Source of the DNA: Leptasterias polaris
Lineage: Eukaryota; Echinodermata; Asteroidea; Forcipulatida; Asteriidae
Direction: 5' to 3'
DNA: 64,000 nucleotides
Assembly (NCBI GenBank): GCA_037783415.1
Contig: JAZGTN010000058.1
Coordinates: forward strand, 5,864,001-5,928,000
Made by a program: the position numbers and the translations under genes. A model generated the notes under the pieces. The model ran no database searches and was not told the origin of the DNA. It saw only the letters and a list, made by a program, of their open reading frames with translations. Shown piece by piece: positions 1-10,929 of this stretch (position 1 is its first letter; every line of letters begins with the position of its first letter).

Positions 1-145
1 ATGTAGAGGTGGATGAGGGAGTGGAATGAGACTCAACATTAACAGACTGGGGAGACATACATCTGGCGTCTTCCTTCTGCTTAGCTCGTAAGCGACGCAT
101 CCTATCCCTCTGCGCTTTGGTCTTAGCTTGGTAGCTCAGCATCTT
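1..145 (-). CDS. Helentron Rep-helicase gene, 5' coding end (partial, runs off the window)
   Basis: Read on the minus strand, a splice-acceptor-like TTAACAG (about 152-146) is followed by AAG and an ATG at 142-140, then an open frame of 47 codons to the window edge. The peptide (start MLSYQAKTKAQRDR) aligns with the beginning of the complete Helentron protein at 58459: both have a Y-x-A-K start region, a Lys/Arg-rich segment, then a C-M-S motif and a Ser/His/Thr-rich stretch. The complete gene also has its ATG just after an acceptor-like sequence, so a 5' non-coding exon is likely in both. The sequences differ too much to be the same family copy. Catalytic domains would lie outside the window to the left. 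Confidence rests on this N-terminal similarity alone. Confidence 0.6.
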
Positions 146-1971
146 CTGTTAAAAAAAGTAACATACCAAAGTTAAATATAATTCAATTAATGCATGCATG
201 TTGTGCTTTAGTTTTATTTTAGATTTAGTTCTTATAAATCAAAATATTAGTTAGCACAAAACATGTCCTATCTTCCCTAATCATACATATTCACTTATAC
301 AGTCTTTTGAAACGTCCGATATACAATTGTTGCACACTGTGATGGGGTCCATGGAATTTTGTACACTCGAGGTAGGTGGTAAATAGTACCCAAGGCAAAG
401 CCGTTCACCTCTAGTGTACAAAACATGGACCCCACTCTATCATCTTTATAAAGTTAATTAAATCTTATATCTTTATTCATTTATTATTGAACATTGCATT
501 TTGTTGTTTAGTTGAACAATTTCAAAATTAACAGAAAACTTATTAACTTAAATCAATTTACCTAGTACTACTAGCCCAATTACAACCTCATACTGGAGCA
601 ATTTTTAATATTGTACAAAGCGCTGAAAAAATCCAATCGCAGGCACGATCATGGGCTACATCACGTGTTCCCCTGGGCCATGCACATGCTTCTTTCTAGT
701 ACATCACATGAATGGTTCTCAAAAAATGACTACAATTCACCATCTAATATCGTAGTATCAGAAACAATTTTACCACATGCTTGACTCCAACATAAACCTC
801 GAATACATTTAACTTAAACAAACTGTTCACAGTATGTTTTTCTTGTCAATATTTATGAGCCAATCTCGAACAATACATACAATATTTAAGACACGTTCAT
901 GTCACTGAATCATTCAATAGAATCCTTTAGTTAGTACATGTAACTTGTAAGCACAAACTTATTTCAAATTGTTTAATTTCTTTAAAGAAAAGTAAAAACA
1001 ATCTAACTGTAATCACAATTTCTTTAAAAGGACACTAACACATTTCATACTGACAACTGCTCCAGCAAACTTTCTATATGCATTGATTTGGGACCAGTTT
1101 TCTTTGGTCCTTTTTTTATTCATGATTACTTTCAGGCCAATTGTACAAACAAATGTACACTCCCCAGGGAGACTGTCATCATTCTAACCCAGTTGCTACA
1201 TGTGTGCGCACTAGTCATCACATTGGAATAATGACGGCACTCTTTATGATGCAACTACCAGTGCACGCGAGTACAGTCAGTAACTGCGACAGATTTCACA
1301 TTTCCTTGTACATCCACAGGCCTGCTAGTGCTATGATCATGAAGACAGTCCCCCTTGAAACTATCCAAAAGTTAAACAAATAATACCAATAACTTCTAAG
1401 TTCTAAAAATATAAAACATCAGAGCTAAAGCCAGTTACAATTGGTCGTTTTCTAATCATTATAACATTATTACAATGCCCCCCAAACCCTTCATCACTTC
1501 AAAAAAAACAATTAAAAACAAATTAAAACAATTAAACTTGTGCATGCATTTACAAGTATATTTCAATTACTAATTAGATTTAAAAAAACTAACCAATGAT
1601 AAATATCGAAACGGAAATGTACCCCAATTCCTGGGTCTAGTAAGATTAGCATTATCCTTATCGGCTTAGTTACCATGTAATCATGATCATGCATGTTATT
1701 GTTAATGTTGAATTCTTGCTCTATGGTTACACACGTCACAACGCAACCCGACACGGCAACATCGACCACTGAAAAAATAATTCAGATTTAGGCCAGATTT
1801 ATAACCCTCAAAACTACCATATACACGACGACCACATTTACAAATTAGAATTTATCAAGAATAGTAATCACTCTGTAAACAAATTTTACAAAATACCTAC
1901 TGAAATACCTCTTTAGAATAACAAATTTCTCATTTATTTTCAATAACCATTTGCTTAAAACTAAAACCTTC
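146..1971. other. AT-rich non-coding region upstream of the left Rep-helicase start
   Basis: No convincing gene on either strand. Short ORFs at 1141-1383 (+) and 1563-1769 (-) show no recognisable motif. A hairpin lies at 342-438. The region ends at the left target duplication of the giant transposon. If the left Rep-helicase and the RPA-like gene at 35215 belong to one Helentron, this is half of their shared divergent promoter region (inference). Confidence 0.6.
342..438. repeat. inverted repeat / hairpin, ~30-bp arms
   Basis: The left arm begins TGGGGTCCATG and continues through TTTTGTACACT and AGGT. The right arm mirrors it with ACCT, AGTGTACAAAA and CATGGACCCCA. Arms differ by about three positions and the loop is about 33 bases. 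It could be a small foldback element or a structured site of a Helentron. Confidence 0.7.
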
Positions 1972-1979
1972 TTCTTACC
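1972..1979. other. left 8-bp target site duplication TTCTTACC
   Basis: TTCTTACC directly abuts the first base of the left terminal inverted repeat (A at 1980) and recurs directly after the last base of the right inverted repeat, at 33010-33017. An 8-bp duplication fits several superfamilies (MULE, KDZ/Zisupton, hAT, P). Confidence 0.9.
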
Positions 1980-2341
1980 ACCGAGCTGAAGCTAGCACAG
2001 TATTGGGCCCGAAATAGCCAGCCGCGTATTCCCGGAAAAAACCAGCCGCGTATTCAGAAAATAGAACACATGCAGTACAGGGAGGTGAACAAATGGCTCA
2101 TTTTTCTCATTTATAATGGTGAAATCGTTATTTTATCCGAACGAATACTAAAAAACAAGCCCAAAATTAGAGTTTTTCTCTCGATAATATTGAAATCATA
2201 TAACTATAGGTAAATGGAAAGCAATAAAAATTAAAAAATGTAATACATAAAATGTTAGAAAATAAGCCGCAAACACGGAGACAAATTGAGTGTATGCATA
2301 ATGTCATAATAGACGTTGTTTAATTTGAAAACACGTTTTGA
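1980..2341 (+). repeat. left unique terminal inverted repeat of the giant transposon
   Basis: About 362 bases mirrored by 32645-33009 with few differences (for example TTTATAATGG here against TTTCTAATGG in the right copy read in the same sense). Two direct copies of CCAGCCGCGTATTC lie 40-90 bases from the tip, separated by about 28 bases; they are candidate transposase-binding sites by position. No gene. Confidence 0.9.
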
Positions 2342-5300
2342 AAAGAATTTGTACCCTTCGTTATGAATATAAATACATTTTTTATTCCAGAATCTTAAAG
2401 ACTGATACCCTGGGCATATCAAATTTTTGAGCTGGCTAATTTCGGTCACTAATTAATGGTTAATTACCCACATCAATACAGACACCATTTGCCATAGGTA
2501 ACACGCACAAAAGCCTATACGGTTGAGTCAACTACCTCTGGTAAAGAATTTGTACCCTTCGTTATGAATATAAATACATTTTTTATTCCAGAATCTTAAA
2601 GACTGATACCCTGGGCATATCAAATTTTTGAGCTGGCCAATTTCGGTCACTAATTAGTGGTTAATTACCCAAATCAATACAGACACCATTTGCCATAGCT
2701 AACACGCACAAATGCCTATACGGTTGAGTCAACTACATCTTGTAAAGAATTTGTACCCTTCGTTATGAATATAAATACATTTTTTATTCCAGAATCCTAA
2801 AGACTGATACCCTGGGCATATCAAATTTTTGAGCTGGCCAATTTCGGTCACTAATTAGTGGTTAATTACCCAAATCAATACAGACACCATTTGCCATAGC
2901 TAACACGCACAAATGCCTATACGGTTGAGTCAACTACATCTTGTAAAGAATTTGTACCCTTCGTTATGAATATAAATACATTTTTTATTCCAGAATCTTA
3001 AAGACTGATACCCTGGGCATATCAAATTTTTGAGCTGGCCAATTTCGGTCACTAATTAGTGGTTAATTACCCAAATCAATACAGACACCATTTGCCATAG
3101 CTAACACGCACAAATGCCTATACGGTTGAGTCAACTACATCTTGTAAAGAATTTGTACCCTTCGTTATGAATATAAATTAATTTTTTAGTCCAGAATCTG
3201 AAAGACTGATACCCTGGGCATATCAAATTTTTGAGCTGGCCAATTTCGGTCACTAATTAGTGGTTAATTACCCAAATCAATACAGACACCATTTGCCATA
3301 GCTAACACGCACAAATGCCTATACGGTTGAGTCAACTACATCTTGTAAAGAATTTGTACCCTTCGTTATGGATATAAATTATTTGTTTAGTCCAGAATCT
3401 TAAAGACTTATACCCTGGGCATATCAAAATTTTGAGCTGGCCAATTTCGGTCACTAATTAGTGGTTAATTACCCAAATCAATATAGACACCATTTGCCAT
3501 AGCTAACACGCACAAATGCCTATACGGTTGAGTCAACTACCTCTGGTAAAGAATTTGTACCCTTCGTTATGAATATAAATTATTTTTTTAGTCCAGAATC
3601 TTAAAGACTGATACCCTGGGCATATCAAATTTTTGAGCTGGCCAATTTCGGTCACTAATTAGTGGTTAATTACCCAAATCAATACAGACACCATTTGCCA
3701 TAGCTAACACGCACAAATGCCTATACGGTTGAGTCAACTACATCTTGTAAAGAATTTGTACCCTTCGTTATGAATATAAATACATTTTTTATTCCAGAAT
3801 CCTAAAGACTGATACCCTGGGCATATCAAATTTTTGAGCTGGCCAATTTCGGTCACTAATTAGTGGTTAATTACCCAAATCAATACAGACACCATTTGCC
3901 ATAGCTAACACGCACAAATGCCTATACGGTTGAGTCAACTACATCTTGTAAAGAATTTGTACCCTTCGTTATGAATATAAATTAATTTTTTAGTCCAGAA
4001 TCTGAAAGACTGATACCCTGGGCATATCAAATTTTTGAGCTGGCCAATTTCGGTCACTAATTAGTGGTTAATTACCCAAATCAATACAGACACCATTTGC
4101 CATAGCTAACACGCACAAATGCCTATACGGTTGAGTCAACTACATCTTGTAAAGAATTTGTACCCTTCGTTATGGATATAAATTATTTTTTTAGTCCAGA
4201 ATCTTAAAGACTTATACCCTGGGCATATCAAATTTTTGAGCTGGCCAATTTCGGTCACTAATTAGTGGTTAATTACCCAAATCAATATAGACACCATTTG
4301 CCATAGCTAACACGCACAAATGCCTATACGGTTGAGTCAACTACCTCTGGTAAAGAATTTGTACCCTTCGTTATGAATATAAATTATTTTTTTAGTCCAG
4401 AATCTTAAAGACTGATACCCTGGGCATATCAAATTTTTGAGCTGGCCAATTTCGGTCACTAATTAGTGGTTAATTACCCAAATCAATACAGACACCCTTT
4501 GCCATAGGTAACACGCACAAATGCCTATACGGTTGAGTCAACTACCTCTGGTAAAGAATTTGTACCCTTCGTTATGAATATAAATTAATTTTTTAGTCCA
4601 GAATCTTAAAGACTTATACCCTGGGCATATCAAATTTTTGAGCTGGCCAATTTCGGTCACTAATTAGTGGTTAATTACCCAAATCAATATAGACACCATT
4701 TGCCATAGCTAACACGCACAAATGCCTATACGGTTGAGTCAACTACCTCTGGTAAAGAATTTGTACCCTTCGTTATGAATATAAATTAATTTTTTAGTCC
4801 AGAATCTTAAAGACTTATACCCTGGGCATATCAAATTTTTGAGCTGGCCAATTTCGGTAACTAATTAGTGGTTAATTACCCAAATCAATACAGACACCAT
4901 TTGCCATAGCTAACACGCACAAATGCCTATACGGTTGAGTCAACTACATCTTGTAAATAATTTGTACCCTTCGTTATGAATATAAATACATTTTTTATTC
5001 CAGAATCCTAAAGACTGATACCCTGGGCATATCAAATTTTTGAGCTGGCCAATTTCGGTCACTAATTAGTGGTTAATTACCCAAATCAATACAGACACCA
5101 TTTGCCATAGCTAACACGCACAAATGCCTATACGGTTGAGTCAACTACATCTTGTAAAGAATTTGTACCCTTCGTTATGGATATAAATTATTTTTTTAGT
5201 CCAGAATCTTAAAGACTTATACCCTGGGCATATCAAATTTTTGAGCTGGCCAATTTCGGTCACTAATTAGTGGTTAATTACCCAAATCAATATAGACACC

Positions 5301-6385
5301 ATTTGCCATAGCTAACACGCACAAATGCCTATACGGTTGAGTCAACTACCTCTGGTAAAGAATTTGTACCCTTCGTTATGAATATAAATTATTTTTTTAG
5401 TCCAGAATCTTAAAGACTGATACCCTGGGCATATCAAATTTTTGAGCTGGCCAATTTCGGTCACTAATTAGTGGTTAATTACCCAAATCAATACAGACAC
5501 CATTTGCCATAGCTAACACGCACAAATGCCTATACGGTTGAGTCAACTACCTCTGGTAAAGAATTTGTACCCTTCGTTATGAATATAAATACATTTTTTA
5601 TTCCAGAATCTTAAAGACTGATACCCTGGGCATATCAAATTTTTGAGCTGGCCAATTTCGGTCACTAATTAGTGGTTAATTACCCAAATCAATACAGACA
5701 CCATTTGCCATAGCTAACACGCACAAATGCCTATACGGTTGAGTCAACTACATCTTGTAAAGAATTTGTACCCTTCGTTATGAATATAAATACATTTTTT
5801 ATTCCAGAATCCTAAAGACTGATACCCTGGGCATATCAAATTTTTGAGCTGGCCAATTTCGGTCACTAATTAGTGGTTAATTACCCAAATCAATATAGAC
5901 ACCATTTGCCATAGCTAACACGCACAAATGCCTATACGGTTGAGTCAACTACCTCTGGTAAAGAATTTGTACCCTTCGTTATGAATATAAATTATTTTTT
6001 TAGTCCAGAATCTTAAAGACTGATACCCTGGGCATATCAAATTTTTGAGCTGGCCAATTTCGGTCACTAATTAGTGGTTAATTACCCAAATCAATATAGA
6101 CACCATTTGCCATAGCTAACACGCACAAATGCCTATACGGTTGAGTCAACTACATCTTGTAAAGAATTTGTACCCTTCGTTATGAATATAAAAACATTTT
6201 TTAGTCCAGAATCTGAAAGACTGATACCCTGGGCATATCAAATTTTTGAGCTGGCCAATTTCGGTAACTAATTAGTGGTTAATTACCCAAATCAATATAG
6301 ACACCATTTGCCATAGCTAACACGCACAAATGCCTATACGGTTGAGTCAACTACATCTTGTAAAGAATTTGTACCCTTCATTATG
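2341..6385 (+). repeat. left subterminal tandem array, ~201-bp unit, about 20 copies
   Basis: The marker GTTGAGTCAAC recurs about 20 times between roughly 2525 and 6340, average spacing about 201 bases. Each unit holds two dyad-symmetric motifs: the 12-base palindrome CACTAATTAGTG and GTTGAGTCAAC, which contains TGAGTCA, the AP-1 consensus. Variants (TACATTTTTTATTCC against TTATTTTTTTAGTCC; TTATGAATA against TTATGGATA) recur in blocks of four to five units, indicating higher-order repeats. The array ends in a degenerate unit before TTTATTTTGGG. No coding capacity. Confidence 0.93.
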
Positions 6386-7536
6386 AATAAAATTTATTTT
6401 GGGAAAGTTTTAAGTTCTTTGGGTGGAGGGCCCAGTTCCCCTCCCCCTTTTGAAAAGCTTCAGGGGCAGATCCAATATTTTCAAAACCGGGGATGGGGGT
6501 TGGGGGGGGAATGTCAGAGCAATAAATGTTGAAGGAAAGTCGTTGCGTCTGCGTTGTACTAGTGAGTCATTGAATCAGACATTCTTGAGTAAAACAAACT
6601 TACGAATACAATATTTATTCGTGGACAAAAACTAATTAGGCTATGGGTAATAAAACAAATCAATAAATTAACCCTTAAAAGGGTCTCTCGGTCAATTAGT
6701 TTTAATATTACATAAGAGGATTTGATTATAATGTAGCGTAAAATACGTTCCTGAGAACGATTCACTTCATGGGGCAAACGTGTGTTCTTTGGATTAAAAA
6801 AGGCGCATTTGGTGTTTCCAGCTGCCGATGTCGAAGCCGCCATTGATCTTGCAGCAGGGGATTAAAAACCGAAGATCGTAAAGCGCCGCTTGTACGTGTG
6901 GCGCTATAATATAAGATCTTTGGTTATACCGCTCTTCCTATTAACTGGTTTTACAATTGTGCATTGAGCGATTGTAACCAAATGTAATACATTTGCACGC
7001 ATTCACACACACAGACATTGTGTGGTACAATAACATACACGAATACGTTCAGTGTGTATTTTCAGTGGTGAGAAACTTGCTGTCCATTCACAGAATCACG
7101 TGTCATGGGAAGATATCTGTCAGTGAATTGATAGTGGTCCACAAGAGTAGGCCTACAGGTTGAAAATATATTTTTTTGCCCAAAAAACATAATAGATATG
7201 TAATTAATTTGCCTCTCCCGCACCCCCCCAATGTATCAGTCTCTTACTGTTGCTATGCAACCCCCCACCCCCTCCCCCCACGCAACACACTTCCTCCATG
7301 CACAAACCAACACAAAATTTACAAAGTTGACGCTGGACCGGATTTTGTCTCACGTGCACAAAGTTTATGGACGTGAGCACAAGTTTTCTTACTTGTCTGA
7401 GCTAATGTTTAGCTGATGTTCATTGGTTGTGACAGCAAGTAGGTCTACAAGTACAAGTACAACTTGTAACAAAACCCCATTTATAGTTCTAAAGTACAAA
7501 GTACTGTGCACAGATTTAATTTCAAATTCACGGACC
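6386..7536. other. 5' non-coding interior of the giant transposon, probable promoter region
   Basis: Between the left array and the proposed start of the transposase gene. It holds G-rich and C-rich runs (about 6480-6510 and 7220-7275). A minus-strand ORF (6843-6559) begins with an ATG in reasonable context and might be the first exon of a divergent gene, but no domain or clear donor site supports it. No recognisable core promoter element is claimed. Confidence 0.4.
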
Positions 7537-10500
7537 ATGAAAAGACATAGGTTTACATCTCTTGGTTCAGGCTATCGAGCTAAGGCAATCCGTTGGAAGG
7601 CAGGGATCACCGGAAAACAGAACAATGTTCGCCCACCAGCCTCAGTGGGTTGTATTCCGAAACCAGTGAGTATATTAAATTGTATCAAGTTTAAAGTTTC
7701 AAAACTTACATTTATTTCCTACTTCGGAACAGCTATTGTTTTCGTAGAGATTTTTATTATTTTTATTATTATTATTATTATTATTATTCTTTGTTTCTGA
7801 CCTAAATCCCATAGCATTTGTACCCGTTTTTTTCTTTATTTTTAATATCCTAAAGCGTTAATATGAAAGAGTTATGTCCTGTATCAAATTGAAGCTTAGT
7901 ACATGAACTTAACTCAAAATGTAATAAATGTAAACATTCTTAATTAGTTAGCTAATTACAGCGAGGTGAATATTTAATTAGCAAACTTTTTGACAGTAAT
8001 GGTTTATTATATTTTTTATATTCTACTTTTAAACATCTTTCCAACCATATTCATTTCAATTCACTTCATAACAAACGCTTTTTATAGGATAGTGGGATAG
8101 GTCCGGCCTTTCTTAAACCACGTGTTTCTTTTCCGTACAGACACAATTAGTTATTAAAATTTCAACGGTTAGAACTGTGTATTTTTAAACATGCACTTCA
8201 ACTTAGTTGAATATTTTGCTGTAGTAGTGGTTCATTAAGTGTACAATGGTTGCGGTGACTCGATTTGCAGTTACTTAAATAAAACTAATGAAACATAAAA
8301 TTATGAACATGTCGACGTCCTTTGGGCTTAATAAAAGTTAGGCAGAATAAACCATCACTGTCAAACGCAAATAGCGCCATCGAGGGATCCTCGAGTGAAT
8401 CCGTAATAACGGATTCTGAATCCGTAATAACGCATAGCGAATCCGTAATAACGGATTGCGAATCCGTAATAACGGATTATATTTCTTTTTTTGTGGCGCT
8501 AATGGGTTTTCGTACAATTCAGCCTTTGGCTGCGAAGTTTGAATGTTTTTAATAAACCAATAATAATAACTAGTATACTGTTGTCACATGATTATTACAT
8601 TAAATTTTATGATTTTCATTGTATTCATGACGGTTATTACATTTATGGTTGATTTTTATTACATTTATGGTTGCTTGAGTTTTTACATTTATGGTTGATT
8701 TTTATTACATTTATGGTTGATGGGTTTATTACATTTATTGTTGATTTTATAACATTGATGGTTGTTATTATATTTATGGTTGTTTTTATTACATTTATGG
8801 TTGTTATAGCATTTAAGGTTTTTATTACATAGGTGATACAGTACATGTGTTACTAAACGTAAAAAGATGTATGGTAGAGATCAAATTACTTGTATAGCTA
8901 ATTTCAACTGACCGTTGCCGCCCATATTTCAGGATCTCAATTTCTCAAATTTTCACCAATTTTACACTTAATTGTTTTCTTCTTGAAAGCCTTTTTTTTG
9001 TGGGTGGGGGGGTCAATGGATATATAATTTAAAGAATATCTACGCATAATTTTTCATTTTTTTTAAAATATAATTTTCGTTTAAGTGAAACAATTTTTTC
9101 TGCTAAGATTGTGACTGTATATGCGGACTCACAATGGAGGTCCATGGTCGAGGGACATGTGGACATGGAAGGAAGCTGCAGATTGGCAGTTAACTGCACG
9201 CCGGGTGCAGTTGTCAATGACATTCATGAAGTAAGTTTGATTCTTACTCCCTTTTTAATGCCAAAGAAATGTTTTAATTAATTTTATTATTTGTATTCTC
9301 AGTATAGAACCGCAGATTTACAAACTTGGACATAATATAAAAAACACCACTAGTACTAGTATTTCAGACATCCATTTTTCCATTAGCAATTTGGTCATGC
9401 AGTTTGAGCTTCCGATAATAAGATTTTAAAGAATGACAAAGGTGTTATTTGCTTTTTATGGATTGATTAGTGCATGACGCGATGATGATAATATATTTTG
9501 TTTTACAGGAATTCAGATTTAACCGTATGAAGGAAGAAACATCACTTGTAATATTTTCGGTTGGTACCAACGACATAACAAACTCCAAATGCACCTTCGA
9601 CAGTACATGTAAAGATGTTTGTGAGTTAGTGGACTCTGCAAGGAAGAAATACAGCGATTGCAAAGTAAGCATAATATGGGTGGTTTAGTTCTTTAAAATG
9701 TCATTATTCATCTCTTGTGTTGAATTCCTTTAAAATAAACCAGGTTTAACACCTTCCCCTTACCCCAACCAACCAACCAACCAACCAACGACCACAAATA
9801 TTGCCGTTCTCTCTGTTGTTTTTACTTTTTTATATGTTTTTGTTTCTTGCACGTAGTTCCGGCATTTTCCTTGGGCGCAATCAAAATCATTAAAACACAT
9901 CACCGCAAAGCGAGCTTAATAATAATATGAACCTAGGCCTATTGTCACATGGGTGGACCCGATGCACGATACAAAAATTCGGGCGATCGAAGTCACGCCC
10001 ATCCAGTTTGAAATTGTTAATGTTTAAATCACTCAAAATTACAGAGCCTCGGGTTCAGTCACAATTTGAAAATTTATGACCAAATAAATATTGTGATTTT
10101 ATTAGAAAATATGTAATAGGCTCCTATACTTTTTAAATAAATTATTTCTGTTATGTCTTAGGTTGCCATATTATCAATATTACCTCGATTAGACGAGCAT
10201 GCAAAGTCAGTTCGGAGATACAACAGTATGCTGCTTGATATTGTCAAACAAAAAGGCATATATTACATCGATGTGCACGATGAGTTCCAAGAAAGAAACC
10301 ACGAGTTATGGTGCAAGGACGGTCTACATCTCAGTGACACGGATGGTGCACCGTTGCTCATTCGGCTCGTTCATCGTGCACTACGGAGGATCATTTCTCC
10401 ACAACCACAAATTAATCAAAAAAGATCCCAAGCACCAACTGCCAGTCGCAAAAAAACCAAAGGTAGTGTGTCTTCACCCAGTGCAAACAAAAAAGGTTGA
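7537..10500 (+). CDS. transposase polyprotein gene, exons 1-4: SGNH/GDSL hydrolase domain
   Basis: Proposed exons are 7537-7665, 9108-9230, 9509-9664 and 10162-10462. The first three are all phase 0, each with a good donor (GTGAGT, GTAAGT, GTAAGC) and acceptor (CTAAG, TTTACAG, TCTTAG). The peptide has all SGNH blocks: Ser51 in YADSQW, Gly76 in CTPGAVV, Asn105 in VGTNDI, and Asp189/His192 in KDGLHLS. Block I has Ala-Asp-Ser instead of Gly-Asp-Ser. The fold predicts an esterase/lipase-type serine hydrolase; the substrate is unknown. If the donor at 10463 (AAAG/GTAGTG) is used, the frame continues in phase into exon 5 at 14981. If it is not, translation stops at TGA 10498-10500 and gives a 248-residue stand-alone hydrolase. 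ATG 7537 was chosen because it leads an exon with a strong donor; a further 5' exon is possible. Confidence 0.75.
8397..8478. repeat. tandem array of four 21-bp units, three forming perfect hairpins
   Basis: The unit is GAATCCGTAATAACGGATT plus two bases. AATCCGT and ACGGATT are perfect 7-base complementary arms around an AATA loop in units 1, 3 and 4. Unit 2 has ACGCATA and loses the pairing. It lies in intron 1 of the transposase gene. Confidence 0.85.
8638..8835. repeat. degenerate minisatellite (TTATTACATTTATGGTTG)n
   Basis: About ten imperfect copies of an 18-24 base AT-rich unit, in intron 1 of the transposase gene. The open frames across it are repeat artefacts. Confidence 0.8.
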
Positions 10501-10929
10501 TGCTTCGTTTATGTTATATAATAATCTTATAATTTTGTATTTCTCTTACATATTTAAAAATTATCAATATTATACTGATACAGAAGGGTTTTTAACTTAC
10601 GAATATAGTGTTCCCCAAAACATGATATTTAATCTTATTATGAATGCTACCATCTTATAATATAAAGTCGCATCTGAAGTAGGCCTATTGAGGGCGCTGT
10701 TCTGTAGCTGCCACTTCTATTTTCTCTGCCAGTGCTTGCTTATTTTTATCCGTTTTATCCTTGCTGAGTTTTTGGCATCGTCTTTTTATTTATTGTTGAC
10801 GTGTTTGGTAAGCTTTCTGTGCTTATTTGTGATATATTTTGGTGCTTTATCCGATAAGTATTGCTTGTTATTTTGATGTTTTTTGATGTGTTTTTTATCT
10901 CTGGTCGAGTTCACATTTTGTAATAACGT

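Noticed and set aside
2341..6385. CRISPR-like array
   Set aside because: The unit is a continuous 201-bp tandem repeat without variable spacers, in a eukaryotic transposon.
6559..6843. Minus-strand 94-codon ORF starting MAASTSAAG as a divergent gene of the giant element
   Set aside because: The N-terminal half could be an exon, but no donor site, downstream exon or domain was found.
10199..10660. 153-codon plus-strand frame overlapping exon 4
   Set aside because: It overlaps the SGNH exon in another frame and contains none of the conserved blocks.
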